This document shows, piece after piece, positions 7,147 to 13,208 of a DNA stretch of 13,208 nt. The stretch is from an uncultured Coprococcus sp. (GTDB lineage: Bacteria; Bacillota; Clostridia; Lachnospirales; Lachnospiraceae). Every line of letters begins with the position of its first letter. The first letter of the stretch is position 1. The stretch covers positions 1 through 13,208 of the forward strand of contig URJI01000078.1 in assembly GCA_900548215.1 (NCBI GenBank), read 5' to 3'. The notes beneath the pieces were generated by a model. That model was given only the letters and a program-made list of their open reading frames with translations. It made no database searches and was not told where the DNA came from. A program made the translations under genes and the position numbers.

Positions 7147-7177
7147 GGAGTTACCAGATTGGCAGCTCCTTTTTTTG
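7147..7177 (+). terminator. Riboswitch-controlled intrinsic terminator
   Basis: GGAGTTACCAG pairs with TTGGCAGCTCC (one mismatch plus G-U pairs), followed directly by seven T. It sits between the TPP aptamer and thiS. TTGGCA in its 3' arm (7159-7164) is complementary to TGCCAA of the aptamer (7044-7049), a possible antiterminator pairing in the ligand-free state. Confidence 0.85.
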
Positions 7178-7240
7178 TGTCTGAAACCTGGGCTATGCTC
7201 ACGGGTGTCATTTTTAATTTACCGCAGGGAGGAAAGAGCT

Positions 7241-7444
7241 ATGGTAACAGTAAACGGAAAAGAACTCGATGTCGCAGGAAAGAACCTGGCGGTATTTCTT
7301 GAAGAATCTAATTACAAACCAGTAAGGGTTGTAGTTGAGATCAACGAAGAGATAATACCAAGGGATCAGTACAAAGACATCACATTTTCTGATGGCGACT
7401 GTGTAGAAGTCGTCAGCTTTATGGGAGGAGGAACAATCAGATGA
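7241..7444 (+). CDS. thiS: Sulfur carrier protein ThiS
   Basis: A 67-residue ubiquitin-like protein that carries sulfur as a C-terminal thiocarboxylate to ThiG for thiazole synthesis. The fold signature MVTVNGKELDV at the start and DGDCVEVVSFMGGG at the end is typical. ATG 7241 is set by AGGGAGG 8 nt upstream (7226-7232); upstream in-frame codons overlap the riboswitch terminator. Unusually, three residues (TIR) follow the glycine tail, whereas known ThiS proteins end in Gly-Gly. The glycine codons also provide the ribosome binding site of thiG, which overlaps the stop codon (ATGA). No ThiF, which would adenylate the tail, is encoded alongside. Confidence 0.93.
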   Translation: MVTVNGKELDVAGKNLAVFLEESNYKPVRVVVEINEEIIPRDQYKDITFSDGDCVEVVSFMGGGTIR

Positions 7445-8211
7445 ACAACGACAAACTTATCATAGGCGGACACGAATTCACCTCCAGATTCATTCTGGGA
7501 TCAGGAAAATATTCCATGAAACTTATAGAATCAGCCGTAAAGGACGCAGGGGCCGAGATCATCACTCTCGCAGTGCGCCGCGCAAACACAAGTGAGGAAG
7601 AAAACATCCTGGATTTCATACCAGACGGAGTGACTCTCCTTCCAAACACAAGCGGAGCAAGAAATGCCGATGAAGCAGTCCGTATCGCCCGCCTTGCAAG
7701 GGCTCTTGGATGCGGGAACTTTGTAAAGGTAGAGATAATGCGTGACAGCAAATATCTTCTTCCGGACAATCAGGAGACCATCAAGGCTACAAATACGCTT
7801 GCCAATGAAGGATTTGTGGTTCTTCCTTATATGTATCCTGATCTGAACGCAGCCAGAGATCTCGTATCAGCCGGAGCATCAGCAGTTATGCCTCTTGCTT
7901 CCCCAATCGGCTCGAACAAGGGTCTTGCAACAAAGGATTTCATCCAGATCCTGATCGATGAGATAGAACTTCCTATAATAGTGGATGCAGGAATAGGCAG
8001 GCCATCACAGGCTTGTGAAGCTATGGAGATGGGTGCTGCAGCCATCATGGCAAACACAGCACTTGCCACAGCTGGAGATCTTCCACTTATGGCATCAGCA
8101 TTTAAGGACGCAATAAACGCAGGGCGCAAAGCATATCTCGCAGGACTTGGAAGGGTTCTTACAAGAGGCGCATCCGCATCGGATCCACTCACAGGATTCC
8201 TGCACGACTAA
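7441..8211 (+). CDS. thiG: Thiazole synthase
   Basis: The 256-residue TIM-barrel enzyme condenses 1-deoxy-D-xylulose 5-phosphate, dehydroglycine and the ThiS thiocarboxylate to the thiazole phosphate. Near the N-terminus is FTSRFILGSGKY; K96 in GNFVKVEI sits at the position of the Schiff-base lysine of B. subtilis ThiG. Also present are LPYMYPDLNAARDL, MPLASPIGSNKGL, the phosphate-binding segment VDAGIGRPSQA and MANTALATA. Start codon overlaps the thiS stop by 4 nt, implying translational coupling, with GGGAGGAGG upstream. The next gene, thiH, follows after 16 nt. Length is usual. Confidence 0.97.
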   Translation: MNNDKLIIGGHEFTSRFILGSGKYSMKLIESAVKDAGAEIITLAVRRANTSEEENILDFIPDGVTLLPNTSGARNADEAVRIARLARALGCGNFVKVEIMRDSKYLLPDNQETIKATNTLANEGFVVLPYMYPDLNAARDLVSAGASAVMPLASPIGSNKGLATKDFIQILIDEIELPIIVDAGIGRPSQACEAMEMGAAAIMANTALATAGDLPLMASAFKDAINAGRKAYLAGLGRVLTRGASASDPLTGFLHD

Positions 8212-8227
8212 GGAGGCTGACATATAC

Positions 8228-9523
8228 ATGAATAACGAAACATCAGTAGATAACACATCTGATCAGGCAACAGAAAACCACTTTCTGATAGACTCAGAAT
8301 ACCTTTCACCTGAGGCTCTGGCAATCAAGCACAGACTGGAGACAGATCCATCATCAAGAAAAAGTCACATGGAATACCTTCCCGGCATGGAAATCATTAA
8401 CTCCGATATCAGATCCAATGTAATGGATCACATGAACAGTTTTGATTACAGCAAGTACACTGGACGTGACGTAATGAAAGCGCTGGAGCATGAGACATGC
8501 AGCATAGAGGACTTCAAAGCACTGCTCTCCCCCGCCGCCGAACCATTTCTTGAACAGATGGCCGTGCGCGCCAGCCGTGAGACCAGCCGTCATTTTGGAA
8601 ATACTGTATATATGTTCACCCCACTCTACATAGCAAATTACTGCGAAAACTACTGTGTATACTGTGGTTTCAACTGTTACAACCACATCAACAGAATGAA
8701 GCTGTCCACGGAGCAGATTGAGAAGGAAATGAAGATAATCGCAGACAGCGGCATGGAGGAGATCCTTATCCTCACGGGAGAGAGCCGCAGTCAGAGTGAT
8801 GTGACATATATCGGGGAAGCCTGCCGTCTTGCCAGAAAATATTTCCGTATGGTGGGACTTGAGATTTATCCTGTAAACACCGATGAATACCGATATCTCC
8901 ACGAATGCGGCGCCGACTATGTGACAGTATTCCAGGAGACCTACGACGCAGACAAATATGAGACTCTTCATCTGATGGGGCATAAAAGAGTCTGGCCATA
9001 CCGTTTCGATGCGCAGGAACGTGCACTCATGGGTGGCATGCGAGGGGTAGCATTCTCAGCACTGCTGGGGCTCTCCGACTTTAGAAAGGACGCTCTGGCA
9101 ACAGCACTGCATGCATACTATCTGCAGAGAAAATATCCTCATGCCGAGATATCGCTCTCCTGCCCAAGACTGCGTCCTATAATAAACAATGAGAAGATAA
9201 ACCCTCTGGATGTTCACGAAAAACAGCTCTGCCAGATACTGTGCGCATACAGAATATTCCTGCCATACGCCGGAATAACCGTGTCTTCGAGAGAAAGCGC
9301 CGATTTCAGAAATGGAATAGTCAAGATCGCAGCCACCAAGGTATCCGCAGGAGTTTCTACGGGTATAGGTGACCACGAAAGCAAATACAGCGGCAAGGAG
9401 TCATCTTCCAAGCAGGGAGACGAACAGTTTGAGATAAATGATAACAGAAGTCTGGAGCATATGTATTCCGACATAGAAAGCGAAGGTCTCCAGCCTGTTT
9501 TAAATGATTATCTCTATGTATGA
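8228..9523 (+). CDS. thiH: 2-iminoacetate (dehydroglycine) synthase, radical SAM
   Basis: The 431-residue radical SAM enzyme cleaves tyrosine to dehydroglycine and p-cresol for the ThiG reaction. The [4Fe-4S] motif CX3CX2C is C139, C143 and C146, in ANYCENYCVYCGFNCYN. Upstream LLSPAAEPFLEQ and FGNTVYMFTPLYIAN match ThiH, as do VFQETYDADKYETLHL, GLSDFRKDA and the C-terminal LQPVLNDYLY. It is about 55 residues longer than E. coli ThiH (377), mainly an N-terminal hydrophilic extension; I recall similar extensions in Clostridia. ATG 8228 is chosen because AAGGAGG follows the thiG stop at 8211, with 11 nt to the start; ATG at residue 48 has no such site. thiE follows after 13 nt. Confidence 0.95.
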   Translation: MNNETSVDNTSDQATENHFLIDSEYLSPEALAIKHRLETDPSSRKSHMEYLPGMEIINSDIRSNVMDHMNSFDYSKYTGRDVMKALEHETCSIEDFKALLSPAAEPFLEQMAVRASRETSRHFGNTVYMFTPLYIANYCENYCVYCGFNCYNHINRMKLSTEQIEKEMKIIADSGMEEILILTGESRSQSDVTYIGEACRLARKYFRMVGLEIYPVNTDEYRYLHECGADYVTVFQETYDADKYETLHLMGHKRVWPYRFDAQERALMGGMRGVAFSALLGLSDFRKDALATALHAYYLQRKYPHAEISLSCPRLRPIINNEKINPLDVHEKQLCQILCAYRIFLPYAGITVSSRESADFRNGIVKIAATKVSAGVSTGIGDHESKYSGKESSSKQGDEQFEINDNRSLEHMYSDIESEGLQPVLNDYLYV

Positions 9524-9536
9524 TAAGGAGTTTTAT

Positions 9537-10175
9537 ATGTATAAATTTGATCCAACTTTGTATTTTATAACCGACAGCACAGGCTTATCAGAAAGTGAAT
9601 TTCTGTACAGAGTTGAATGTGCTCTAAGCGGAGGTGTCACACTGCTGCAGCTCCGAGAAAAGGACAGAACTACCCGTGAATATATCCATCTTGCAGAATG
9701 CGTGCACAGGATCGCCCAAAGATATAATGTGCCTCTGATCATAGACGACCGTGTAGATGTGGCACTGGCAGCGGATACTGAAGGTGTCCACGTGGGACAG
9801 ACAGACATGCCGGTTAAGACAGCCAGAAAACTTATGGGATGTGACAAAATAGTAGGTGCAACCACCAAGACTGTCTCTCAGGCCACAGAAGCTTACGAAC
9901 AGGGTGCCGATTATCTCGGCGTCGGCGCCATATATCCGACCACAACAAAGGTCAAGACAGTTCTCACATCCACGGATACTCTCCGGGAAATCTGCAAGGC
10001 AGTACCCATCCCGGTAAATGCTATAGGCGGACTGAACGCCTCCAATCTGGGCGTTCTGTCTGGGATTCCAATAGCAGGGATATGCGTGGTGTCTGCCATC
10101 ATGAAAGCAGGCGACCCGGAAAGTATGGCACGTACACTCCTTAAGCTGTCAAAAGAATTACAGAAGTCTTTATAA
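9537..10175 (+). CDS. thiE: Thiamine-phosphate synthase
   Basis: The 212-residue TIM-barrel enzyme joins hydroxymethylpyrimidine diphosphate and thiazole phosphate to thiamine phosphate. Visible motifs: LYFITD (8-13), LLQLREKD (36-43), the Mg2+-binding LIIDDR (67-72), HVGQTDMP (85-92), GATTKT (107-112), GAIYPTTTK (130-138) and VNAIGGLN (160-167). ATG 9537 is preferred over the upstream in-frame ATGs at 9504 and 9516 because AAGGAG stands 7 nt before it and the encoded N-terminus then matches the family length (211 in E. coli). It is the last gene of the operon, followed closely by an intrinsic terminator. Confidence 0.96.
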   Translation: MYKFDPTLYFITDSTGLSESEFLYRVECALSGGVTLLQLREKDRTTREYIHLAECVHRIAQRYNVPLIIDDRVDVALAADTEGVHVGQTDMPVKTARKLMGCDKIVGATTKTVSQATEAYEQGADYLGVGAIYPTTTKVKTVLTSTDTLREICKAVPIPVNAIGGLNASNLGVLSGIPIAGICVVSAIMKAGDPESMARTLLKLSKELQKSL

Positions 10176-10180
10176 ATATT

Positions 10181-10215
10181 AAAAGCGTATGAGGGTTGTG
10201 CTCATACGCTTTTTT
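10181..10215 (+). terminator. Bidirectional intrinsic terminator of the thiamine operon
   Basis: AAAAGCGTATGAG, loop GGTTGTG, CTCATACGCTTTTTT: a perfect 13-bp stem with a T tract, 6 nt after the thiE stop. The A run on the 5' side gives a shorter T run on the minus strand, so it can also end transcripts from the convergent gene at 10367-10879. Confidence 0.92.
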
Positions 10216-10366
10216 GTATGTGTAGTAAACAACTATTATTGACACAACTTCACCAGATTGTATCACATCAATAAATCCACTGTTTAATCCTTCACGATCA
10301 ATAATCAAGTTACTGCAAAGAAAATATTAACCACATATCACGTTCTATATATGGGAGTGCATTTCA

Positions 10367-10879
10367 TCAGAATCTACGCATTAATCTGCCAACAGATACT
10401 GCGATCCAAAACTCTATCGCTGTTGCTACGACATACATAGCTATACATATAGCCACCCTTTTACCAGTGGACATCTTCTTGTTATTTGCCACAGATGTGG
10501 TTATAGTTGCCACGGTCGCATTGACGAGTGCACCTAGCGCACCGCCAAGTATCAAAAAGATATTCACCAGATAGAGTACATAGAACACCCATGTCCATCC
10601 CGGCAGCTTTGGTGACTGATATGGCTGTCCGGTCTTAAGGTCTATTCCATCCATGAGAAGTACAACGCCATCTATCTGACCTATTATCAGTGTCAGTTCC
10701 TTTCCTGCAAGCGGCACGATATAATCGCATCTCGGAACCATAAACTTTCTTTTACGCTCAAGTGACCTAAGTTTAAAAGCTTCACCGCCGTTGATATACA
10801 CGCTGCCTTTCATATACTCCATCAGATACACAACGCCATTTATCTGGACATTCCAACTGTACCTTTCTTCTTTTGCCAT
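10367..10879 (-). CDS. Small membrane protein of unknown function
   Basis: I do not recognise a named family. The 170-residue product has a hydrophilic N-terminal half (1-95) of alternating beta-strand-like segments: YSWNVQINGVVYLMEYMKGS, VYINGGEAF, KELTLIIGQIDGVVLLMDGI. This repeat-like layout resembles a small beta-sandwich, possibly like eukaryotic FAIM domains, which is speculative. The C-terminal half holds a long hydrophobic stretch (98-130, one long or two short segments) and a second helix (142-164), ending in RLMRRF. No catalytic motif, cysteine pair or signal peptide is seen. The ATG has AGGAGG at good spacing. It converges on the thiamine operon and lies beyond the rplA terminator with its own promoter, so it is not part of the ribosomal operon. 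Confidence 0.8.
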   Translation of the reverse strand: MAKEERYSWNVQINGVVYLMEYMKGSVYINGGEAFKLRSLERKRKFMVPRCDYIVPLAGKELTLIIGQIDGVVLLMDGIDLKTGQPYQSPKLPGWTWVFYVLYLVNIFLILGGALGALVNATVATITTSVANNKKMSTGKRVAICIAMYVVATAIEFWIAVSVGRLMRRF

Positions 10880-10914
10880 AATCTTGTTCCTCCTATAAAA
10901 TTAGCAATAACTTG

Positions 10915-10942
10915 ATTATAGAAAAAAATCACTTTCACACAA
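10915..10942 (-). promoter_or_regulatory. Promoter of the small membrane protein gene
   Basis: Minus-strand TTGTGT (10942-10937), a 16-nt spacer, and perfect TATAAT (10920-10915), giving a leader of about 30 nt that includes the AGGAGG. Just upstream, GTTGC, GCAAC and GTTGC alternate (10953-10979), a set of inverted repeats of unknown meaning. Confidence 0.6.
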
Positions 10943-10996
10943 GCTAATTATAGTTGCAGAGCACGCAACCGACAGTTGCAAGCCTTGATTTTACTG

Positions 10997-11057
10997 AAAA
11001 AAGCCCCACACCATATGATCATATCCTGAAGATATCTCATATCGGTGTGGGGCTTTT
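10997..11057 (-). terminator. Strong terminator after rplA
   Basis: On the minus strand AAAAGCCCCACACC (11057-11044) pairs with GGTGTGGGGCTTTT, extended inward by a 6-bp ATATGA/TCATAT stem after a one-base bulge, and followed by a T tract. It lies 43 nt past the rplA stop and closes the rpmG-secE-nusG-rplK-rplA cluster. Confidence 0.93.
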
Positions 11058-11099
11058 GATGTTGTTATCTGATGATCAGATCAAACAGCTTTGTCCGAT

Positions 11100-11792
11100 T
11101 TATACGTAGCTTGTTGTGTTGATCTTGACACCAGGTCCCATTGTTGAAGCAATTACAACACTCTTAAGGTACTGGCCCTTAGCAGCTGCTGGCTTTGCCT
11201 TAACAATAGCATTTATTAATGTCTGGAAATTCTCGTTTAACTGTTCCTCTGTGAAAGAAACTTTTCCCACTGGCACATGGATAATGTTGGCTTTGTCAAG
11301 TCTGTACTCTATCTTACCAGCTTTGATATCTGAGATAGCCTTTGTTACGTCCATAGTAACTGTTCCAGCCTTAGGGTTTGGCATGAGACCCTTTGGTCCA
11401 AGTACACGACCAAGACGTCCTACAACGCCCATCATGTCAGGTGTTGCAACTACAACATCAAAATCTAACCATCCCTCATTCTGGATCTTTGGTACGAGCT
11501 CATCTCCACCTGCGTAATCAGCACCTGCTGCAAGAGCCTCGTCAACCTTAGCACCCTTAGCAAATACGAGAACCTTAACAGTCTTACCTGTTCCGTGTGG
11601 AAGAACTACAGCACCACGAACCTGCTGATCAGCGTGACGTCCATCAACGCCGAGTCTGAGGTGTGCCTCTACTGTCTCATCAAACTTAGCTGAAGCCATC
11701 TTCTTAACTAAAGCAACTGCCTCAGTTGCCTCGTAAGCAGCTGTCTTATCATAGAGCTTGCTTGCATCTACATATTTCTTACTCTTTATCAT
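11100..11792 (-). CDS. rplA: 50S ribosomal protein L1
   Basis: The 230-residue protein binds the mobile L1 stalk of 23S rRNA and guides deacylated tRNA out of the E site; in many bacteria it also represses its own mRNA. Visible family segments: KFDETVEAHLRLGVD, VVLPHGTGK, VLVFAKGAK, GRVLGPKGLMPNPKAGTV (the L1 signature) and a C-terminal KSVVIASTMGPGVKI. Length is standard. ATG 11792 has AGGAGG (11807-11802) 9 nt upstream, directly joined to the RNA element at 11808-11835. It is the last gene of the cluster. Confidence 0.98.
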   Translation of the reverse strand: MIKSKKYVDASKLYDKTAAYEATEAVALVKKMASAKFDETVEAHLRLGVDGRHADQQVRGAVVLPHGTGKTVKVLVFAKGAKVDEALAAGADYAGGDELVPKIQNEGWLDFDVVVATPDMMGVVGRLGRVLGPKGLMPNPKAGTVTMDVTKAISDIKAGKIEYRLDKANIIHVPVGKVSFTEEQLNENFQTLINAIVKAKPAAAKGQYLKSVVIASTMGPGVKINTTSYV

Positions 11793-11807
11793 TATTATAA
11801 ACCTCCT

Positions 11808-11835
11808 GTGGTCATATCGGGAGCGACCCTCCCAC
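11808..11835 (-). promoter_or_regulatory. Probable L1-binding mRNA element before rplA
   Basis: The 28-nt RNA starts GUGG and ends CCAC (outer helix), encloses GGGAG/CUCCC (inner hairpin) and leaves an unpaired GAUAUGA on the 3' side. The final CCAC touches the AGGAGG of rplA, so bound protein would cover the ribosome binding site. The pattern GUGGGAG...AUACCAC is shared with the L1-binding stalk of 23S rRNA as I recall it. It is nearly the same in design as 12296-12323. Confidence 0.65.
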
Positions 11836-11847
11836 TAAATATCTGTA

Positions 11848-12273
11848 TTACTCTTCAACTGTAACGCCCATTGAACGAGCTGTTCCAGCGATCATGCTCA
11901 TAGCAGCCTCAAGGCTTGCAGCGTTCAGATCCTTCATCTTAAGTTCAGCGATCTCCTGAACCTTAGCCTTAGAAATTGTTGCAACCTTAGTCTTCTTTGA
12001 GTTTGCAGAACCTGACTTGATGTTACATGCCTTCTTGATGAGAAGTGCTGCAGGTGGAGTCTTTGTAATGAAGCTGAAGCTCTTATCCTGATATACTGTG
12101 ATAACGACAGGAATAACCATGTCACCCTCATTAGCTGTTCTTGCATTAAATTCCTTTGTGAAAGCAACGATATTAACACCGTGCTGACCAAGTGCTGGTC
12201 CAACAGGTGGTGCAGGAGTTGCCTTTCCTGCAGGTATCTGTAATTTGATGTATCCTTCTACTTTCTTTGCCAT
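11848..12273 (-). CDS. rplK: 50S ribosomal protein L11
   Basis: The 141-residue protein binds the GTPase-associated centre of 23S rRNA and is needed for RelA-type stringent signalling and thiopeptide sensitivity. The proline-rich N-terminal segment GKATPAPPVGPALGQHGVNI and the C-terminal RNA-binding part (KSGSANSKKTKVATISKAKV, DLNAASLEAAMSMIAGTARSMG) are diagnostic; the length is exactly as usual. ATG 12273 has GGAGG (12287-12283) upstream. It lies between nusG and rplA, with structured RNA elements in both flanking gaps. Confidence 0.98.
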   Translation of the reverse strand: MAKKVEGYIKLQIPAGKATPAPPVGPALGQHGVNIVAFTKEFNARTANEGDMVIPVVITVYQDKSFSFITKTPPAALLIKKACNIKSGSANSKKTKVATISKAKVQEIAELKMKDLNAASLEAAMSMIAGTARSMGVTVEE

Positions 12274-12295
12274 TTTAGCATTCCTCCAAAATATT

Positions 12296-12323
12296 GTGGT
12301 GATAACGGGTCTTACCCTTCCAC
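12296..12323 (-). promoter_or_regulatory. Probable L1-binding mRNA element before rplK
   Basis: The 28-nt RNA starts GUGG and ends CCAC, encloses GGGU-AAG-ACCC and leaves unpaired GUUAUCA on the 3' side. It matches the element before rplA in length, outer helix, central GGG/CCC and position of the one-sided loop. It begins 7 nt after the nusG stop and ends 8 nt before the rplK GGAGG. Confidence 0.62.
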
Positions 12324-12330
12324 TTGATAA

Positions 12331-12858
12331 TTACAACTTCTTGATATCAGCAAACGCAATATCAACAGTATTTACACGACCAAACATCTCTACTTCGATG
12401 GCTACGGTCTGTTTTGCAGTATTAATTGCCTTAATTGTTGCTACGGTGCCTTCCCATGCACCTGAAGTAACTGTCACTGAGTCGCCAACTTCGACGTCAA
12501 CAACGATTTCCTCTGATGTCTGATACAGATTGCTAAGTTCCTCGTCTGTGAGAGGAACAGGCTTTCTTGGATCCGAACCAACAAACCCTGTAACTCCTCT
12601 TGTGTTACGCACAACATACCATGTCACATCATTCATGACCATGTTTACAAGCACATAACCAGGAAGAATCTTTCTCTGAACATCCTTAGGCTTTCCATTC
12701 TTGATCTCTGTGGCATCCTCAACAGGAACAACTACTTCTATGATCTGATCCTGCAAATTCCTGTTTTCTTTTGTTTTCTCAATATCAGCCTTTACTTTGT
12801 TTTCATATCCTGAGTAGGTATGAACAACATACCATCTTGCATTCTCTGCTTCTGACAT
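12331..12858 (-). CDS. nusG: Transcription elongation/antitermination factor NusG
   Basis: The 175-residue protein binds RNA polymerase beside the clamp, modulates pausing and Rho termination, and links to ribosomes. The NGN domain shows RWYVVHTYSGYENKVKADIE (8-27) and RKILPGYVLVNM (62-73); the KOW domain covers about 125-160 and ends in VEMFGRVNTV. The KOW turn reads SGAWEGTV rather than the common SGPFEG; the meaning is unknown. ATG 12858 is chosen because GGTGGAG stands close upstream and the protein then begins near the conserved WYVVHTY; ATG 12870 would add MVEN with no usable ribosome binding site. It follows secE by 15 nt. Confidence 0.96.
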   Translation of the reverse strand: MSEAENARWYVVHTYSGYENKVKADIEKTKENRNLQDQIIEVVVPVEDATEIKNGKPKDVQRKILPGYVLVNMVMNDVTWYVVRNTRGVTGFVGSDPRKPVPLTDEELSNLYQTSEEIVVDVEVGDSVTVTSGAWEGTVATIKAINTAKQTVAIEVEMFGRVNTVDIAFADIKKL

Positions 12859-12873
12859 ATTCTCCACCATCCT

Positions 12874-13080
12874 TTACCCAACTATGAACTTCAAACCAAT
12901 CTGAATTAGCCAGTCAACAATAGCGATCACGCAGCCGAGAACGACTGATGAAAGTATTACCGCAAATGACTGTCTTGCAAGGGATTTCCTGTCAAGCCAT
13001 GTAATCTTCTTGAACTCTCCCTTTAATTCCTGAAACCAGCTTCTTTTGAGAGTTTTTGAATTTTCTTCTGATTTAGACAT
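12874..13080 (-). CDS. secE: Preprotein translocase subunit SecE
   Basis: A 68-residue single-span membrane protein, the short SecE type of Gram-positive bacteria, which clamps SecY in the translocon. The cytosolic amphipathic region FQELKGEFKKITWLDRKSL is followed by a transmembrane helix (about residues 38-66). AAGGAGG stands at good spacing before ATG 13080. It lies between rpmG and nusG, the usual order in Firmicutes. The tRNA-Trp often found near this position in related genomes is absent from the gaps seen here. Confidence 0.96.
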   Translation of the reverse strand: MSKSEENSKTLKRSWFQELKGEFKKITWLDRKSLARQSFAVILSSVVLGCVIAIVDWLIQIGLKFIVG

Positions 13081-13107
13081 AACTCACTTCCTCCTTACCG
13101 GTTCAGA

Positions 13108-13208
13108 CTATTTTGTCTCCTTGTGTACTGTATGAGCCTTGCAGAATCTACAGTACTTCTTTGTTTCCATTCTGTCTGGATGCGTTTTCTTATCCTTTGT
13201 CATATTGT
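13108..13208 (-). CDS. rpmG: 50S ribosomal protein L33, C-terminal part
   Basis: The minus strand shows the last 33 residues, ending at TAG 13110-13108, with the N-terminus beyond the window edge. The pattern NMTKDKKTHPDRMETKKYC, then RFCKAHTVHKETK, is that of L33. The CRFC pair is the second half of a zinc ribbon, so this is the zinc-binding type; the first cysteine pair would lie outside. The ATG at 13203 is internal by comparison with family length (about 49-50), not the start. secE follows after 27 nt. Confidence 0.93.
   Translation of the reverse strand, partial: NMTKDKKTHPDRMETKKYCRFCKAHTVHKETK

Noticed and set aside
7145..7240. Longer thiS start at 7145
   Set aside because: It would begin inside the riboswitch terminator, has no ribosome binding site and adds residues foreign to ThiS; AGGGAGG points to ATG 7241.
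8147..8227. Longer thiH start inside thiG
   Set aside because: The extra 27 residues overlap the thiG coding end in another frame, and the AAGGAGG after the thiG stop favours ATG 8228.
8354..8983. Minus-strand 209-codon open frame opposite thiH
   Set aside because: It is a shadow of thiH codon usage: no start signal, no recognisable domain, and thiH is unmistakable on the plus strand.
10239..10266. Plus-strand promoter-like TTGACA, 16 nt, TATCAC downstream of the thiamine operon
   Set aside because: The -10 box is poor and the only thing downstream would be antisense to the small membrane protein gene; no supported transcript.

Overview
The window looks like a core chromosomal segment of a low-to-medium G+C Clostridia. 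Lachnospiraceae is the best guess, inferred from protein character (ThiH, PutP and ThiG styles), AGGAGG ribosome binding sites, sigma-A-type promoters, a Gram-positive SOS box and a zinc-type L33. No phage, insertion sequence, CRISPR, rRNA or tRNA is visible. I do not see a clearly new multi-gene system; the interest lies in regulatory details.

Layout. Positions 1-138 (minus) hold the first 46 codons of a radical SAM protein of the putative DNA modification/repair family; its promoter has a LexA box exactly filling the -35/-10 spacer and its ATG sits where transcription should begin. Next on the minus strand are pckA (ATP-dependent PEP carboxykinase), a six-transmembrane voltage-gated-type K+ channel with a TrkA-C tail and a possible short ORF in its leader, putP (sodium/proline symporter) and a PaaK-type phenylacetate-CoA ligase. 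Each appears to have its own promoter; pckA, putP and the ligase are followed by hairpins or intrinsic terminators.

At 6927-10215 a plus-strand thiamine operon follows: promoter, TPP riboswitch, intrinsic terminator, then thiS-thiG-thiH-thiE, ended by a bidirectional terminator. ThiS, ThiG and ThiH make the thiazole phosphate moiety and ThiE joins it to the pyrimidine. thiF is absent from the cluster, and ThiS carries three residues after its glycine tail.

At 10367-10879 (minus) lies an unrecognised small membrane protein. From 13208 down to 11100 (minus) is the translation/secretion cluster rpmG-secE-nusG-rplK-rplA, closed by a strong terminator without rplJ-rplL. The nusG-rplK and rplK-rplA gaps each hold a 28-nt RNA element of the same design, resembling the L1-binding region of 23S rRNA, so L1 probably represses both genes' translation.

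The ends of the window cut the radical SAM gene (at 1) and rpmG (at 13208).
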